A stretch of DNA of 22,957 bases from Polaribacter sp. (GTDB lineage Bacteria > Bacteroidota > Bacteroidia > Flavobacteriales > Flavobacteriaceae), in assembly GCA_030731695.1 (NCBI GenBank), contig JANQTK010000324.1, positions 1 to 22,957 on the forward strand, in the 5' to 3' direction. The notes under the pieces are model-generated. The model searched no databases. It worked only from the letters and a program-made list of their open reading frames with translations, and was not told the DNA's origin. The translations under genes were made by a program, and so were the position numbers. Positions 22,080 through 22,957 of this stretch are shown one piece after another. Numbering within the stretch: the first letter of the stretch is position 1; each line of letters begins with the position of its first letter.

Positions 22080-22957
22080 TTATCTTCTACTGTAATTTGG
22101 AGCTTCTTTAGTAATAGCAACATCATGAGGATGGCTTTCTACAATTCCACTTGCAGTGATTCTAATGAATTTTCCAGTTTCTTTTAAGGTCTCTATATCT
22201 TTAGCACCACAATACCCCATTCCAGCACGTAAACCACCGATAAATTGATGAATACTTTCAAATAAATCGCCTTTATAAGGAACACGACCTACAATTCCTT
22301 CAGGAACCAATTTCTTAATATCATCTTCTACATCCTGAAAATAACGATCTTTTGAACCTTGTCTCATAGCTTCAACAGAACCCATTCCTCTGTATGATTT
22401 AAATTTACGACCTTCATAAATGATAGTTTCTCCAGGAGATTCTTTAGTTCCAGCCAATAATGAACCTAGCATCACTGAGTCTGCACCTGCTGCAATAGCT
22501 TTCGGAATATCACCAGTATAGCGAATTCCACCATCAGCAATTACTGGTACTCCACTTCCTTTTATTGCTGCAGCTACTTCTAAAATAGCAGAAAACTGAG
22601 GAAATCCAACACCTGCAACAACTCTTGTAGTACAAATTGAACCAGGTCCAATTCCTACTTTTACTGCATCAGCACCTGCTGCAACTAAAAATTGTGCTGC
22701 TTCTGCAGTTGCAATATTTCCAACAACCACATCTAAATTTGGGAATTGCTTTTTTACCTCCATCAAAACTTTAGCAACGCCAGCTGAATGTCCGTGAGCA
22801 GTATCAATAACAATAGCATCAACACCAGCGTTTACGAGTGCTTCTGTTCTTTCTAAAGTATCTGCTGTTACTCCAACTGCTGCTGCAACCATCAATCTTC
22901 CGAAAGAATCCTTATTCGCAATTGGTTTTTGAGTTACTTTGGTGATGTCTCTAAAAG
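22080..22957 (-). CDS. guaB: IMP dehydrogenase GuaB (5' end cut by window)
   Basis: This NAD-dependent enzyme oxidises IMP to XMP, the committed step to GMP. The visible 291 C-terminal residues cover the second half of the barrel. The frame is open to the window end, starting FRDITKVTQK just after the CBS-domain insertion, so roughly 200 N-terminal residues lie outside. Key parts are GIGPGSICTT with the catalytic Cys (residue 108 of the visible part), the IMP-binding ADGGIRYTGD, the GSLLAGTKESPGE loop and the flap GRVPYKG with its catalytic Arg. A TTG within the frame at 22895 is internal (DSFGRLMVAAAVG runs through it) and is not the start. It is convergent with the aminotransferase gene across a shared terminator. 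Confidence 0.97.
   Translation of the reverse strand, partial: FRDITKVTQKPIANKDSFGRLMVAAAVGVTADTLERTEALVNAGVDAIVIDTAHGHSAGVAKVLMEVKKQFPNLDVVVGNIATAEAAQFLVAAGADAVKVGIGPGSICTTRVVAGVGFPQFSAILEVAAAIKGSGVPVIADGGIRYTGDIPKAIAAGADSVMLGSLLAGTKESPGETIIYEGRKFKSYRGMGSVEAMRQGSKDRYFQDVEDDIKKLVPEGIVGRVPYKGDLFESIHQFIGGLRAGMGYCGAKDIETLKETGKFIRITASGIVESHPHDVAITKEAPNYSRR

Noticed and set aside
22080..22895. guaB as a complete gene starting at the TTG at 22895
   Set aside because: The frame stays open to the window edge and reads conserved IMP dehydrogenase sequence (FRDITKVTQKPIANKDSFGRL) upstream, so the gene is truncated by the window.
1..22957. CRISPR array, tRNA/rRNA genes, insertion sequences or prophage remnants
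   Set aside because: No regularly spaced repeats, no cloverleaf or rRNA-like sequence and no transposase or integrase motif were seen; all gaps between genes are under about 220 bases.

Overview
The window is about 23 kb of AT-rich, densely coding chromosome from a member of the Bacteroidetes, most likely a marine Flavobacteriaceae of the Polaribacter/Tenacibaculum type. The reasons are the AT-rich base composition, starts without Shine-Dalgarno sequences, several TAnnTTTG-type -7 promoter elements, the rsh-fur-purA gene order, a bacillithiol-type bshA, an OstA-like protein and paired secreted amidohydrolase-family genes. The genus is an inference. I see no rRNA, tRNA, CRISPR array, insertion sequence, prophage gene or att site. 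No gap between genes exceeds about 220 bases.

Left part (1-4795, all minus strand): the 5' three quarters of bshA (bacillithiol synthesis, cut by the window edge), the N-terminal half-subunit of a split transketolase with its own terminator, a conserved secreted protein of unknown function that I believe is often mislabelled 'asparagine synthetase B', and dnaB. A divergent region with a 14-bp palindrome separates dnaB from the plus-strand genes.

Centre (4930-16806, all plus strand): a DUF3810 membrane zincin-like protein; two adjacent secreted amidohydrolase-family genes that hold three copies of the fold, only one of which keeps metal ligands; a strong terminator; a SpoU/TrmH RNA methyltransferase tightly followed by a Ste24-type M48 membrane protease; a bifunctional RelA/SpoT; and fur-purA behind a recognisable promoter. 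A shared bidirectional terminator closes purA against the convergent decarboxylase.

Right part (16857-22957): a minus-strand group II PLP decarboxylase divergent from a ScdA/YtfE-like (Ric) di-iron repair gene, with an FNR-like half-palindrome pair between them; then an ostA-like and class III aminotransferase pair, both starting with TTG and separated in frame by only a stop codon and one triplet; then a bidirectional terminator and the 3' part of guaB (IMP dehydrogenase), cut by the window edge.

Functionally most of this is housekeeping: replication, purine branch point (purA and guaB both use IMP), stringent response, metal and NO stress, outer-membrane biogenesis. I found no convincing new multi-gene defence or mobile system. 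The most interesting leads are the degenerate amidohydrolase trio, the in-frame TTG junction, the possible FNR-like control of ric, and three family members (Ric, Fur, asnB-labelled protein) that lack the residues their usual names imply.
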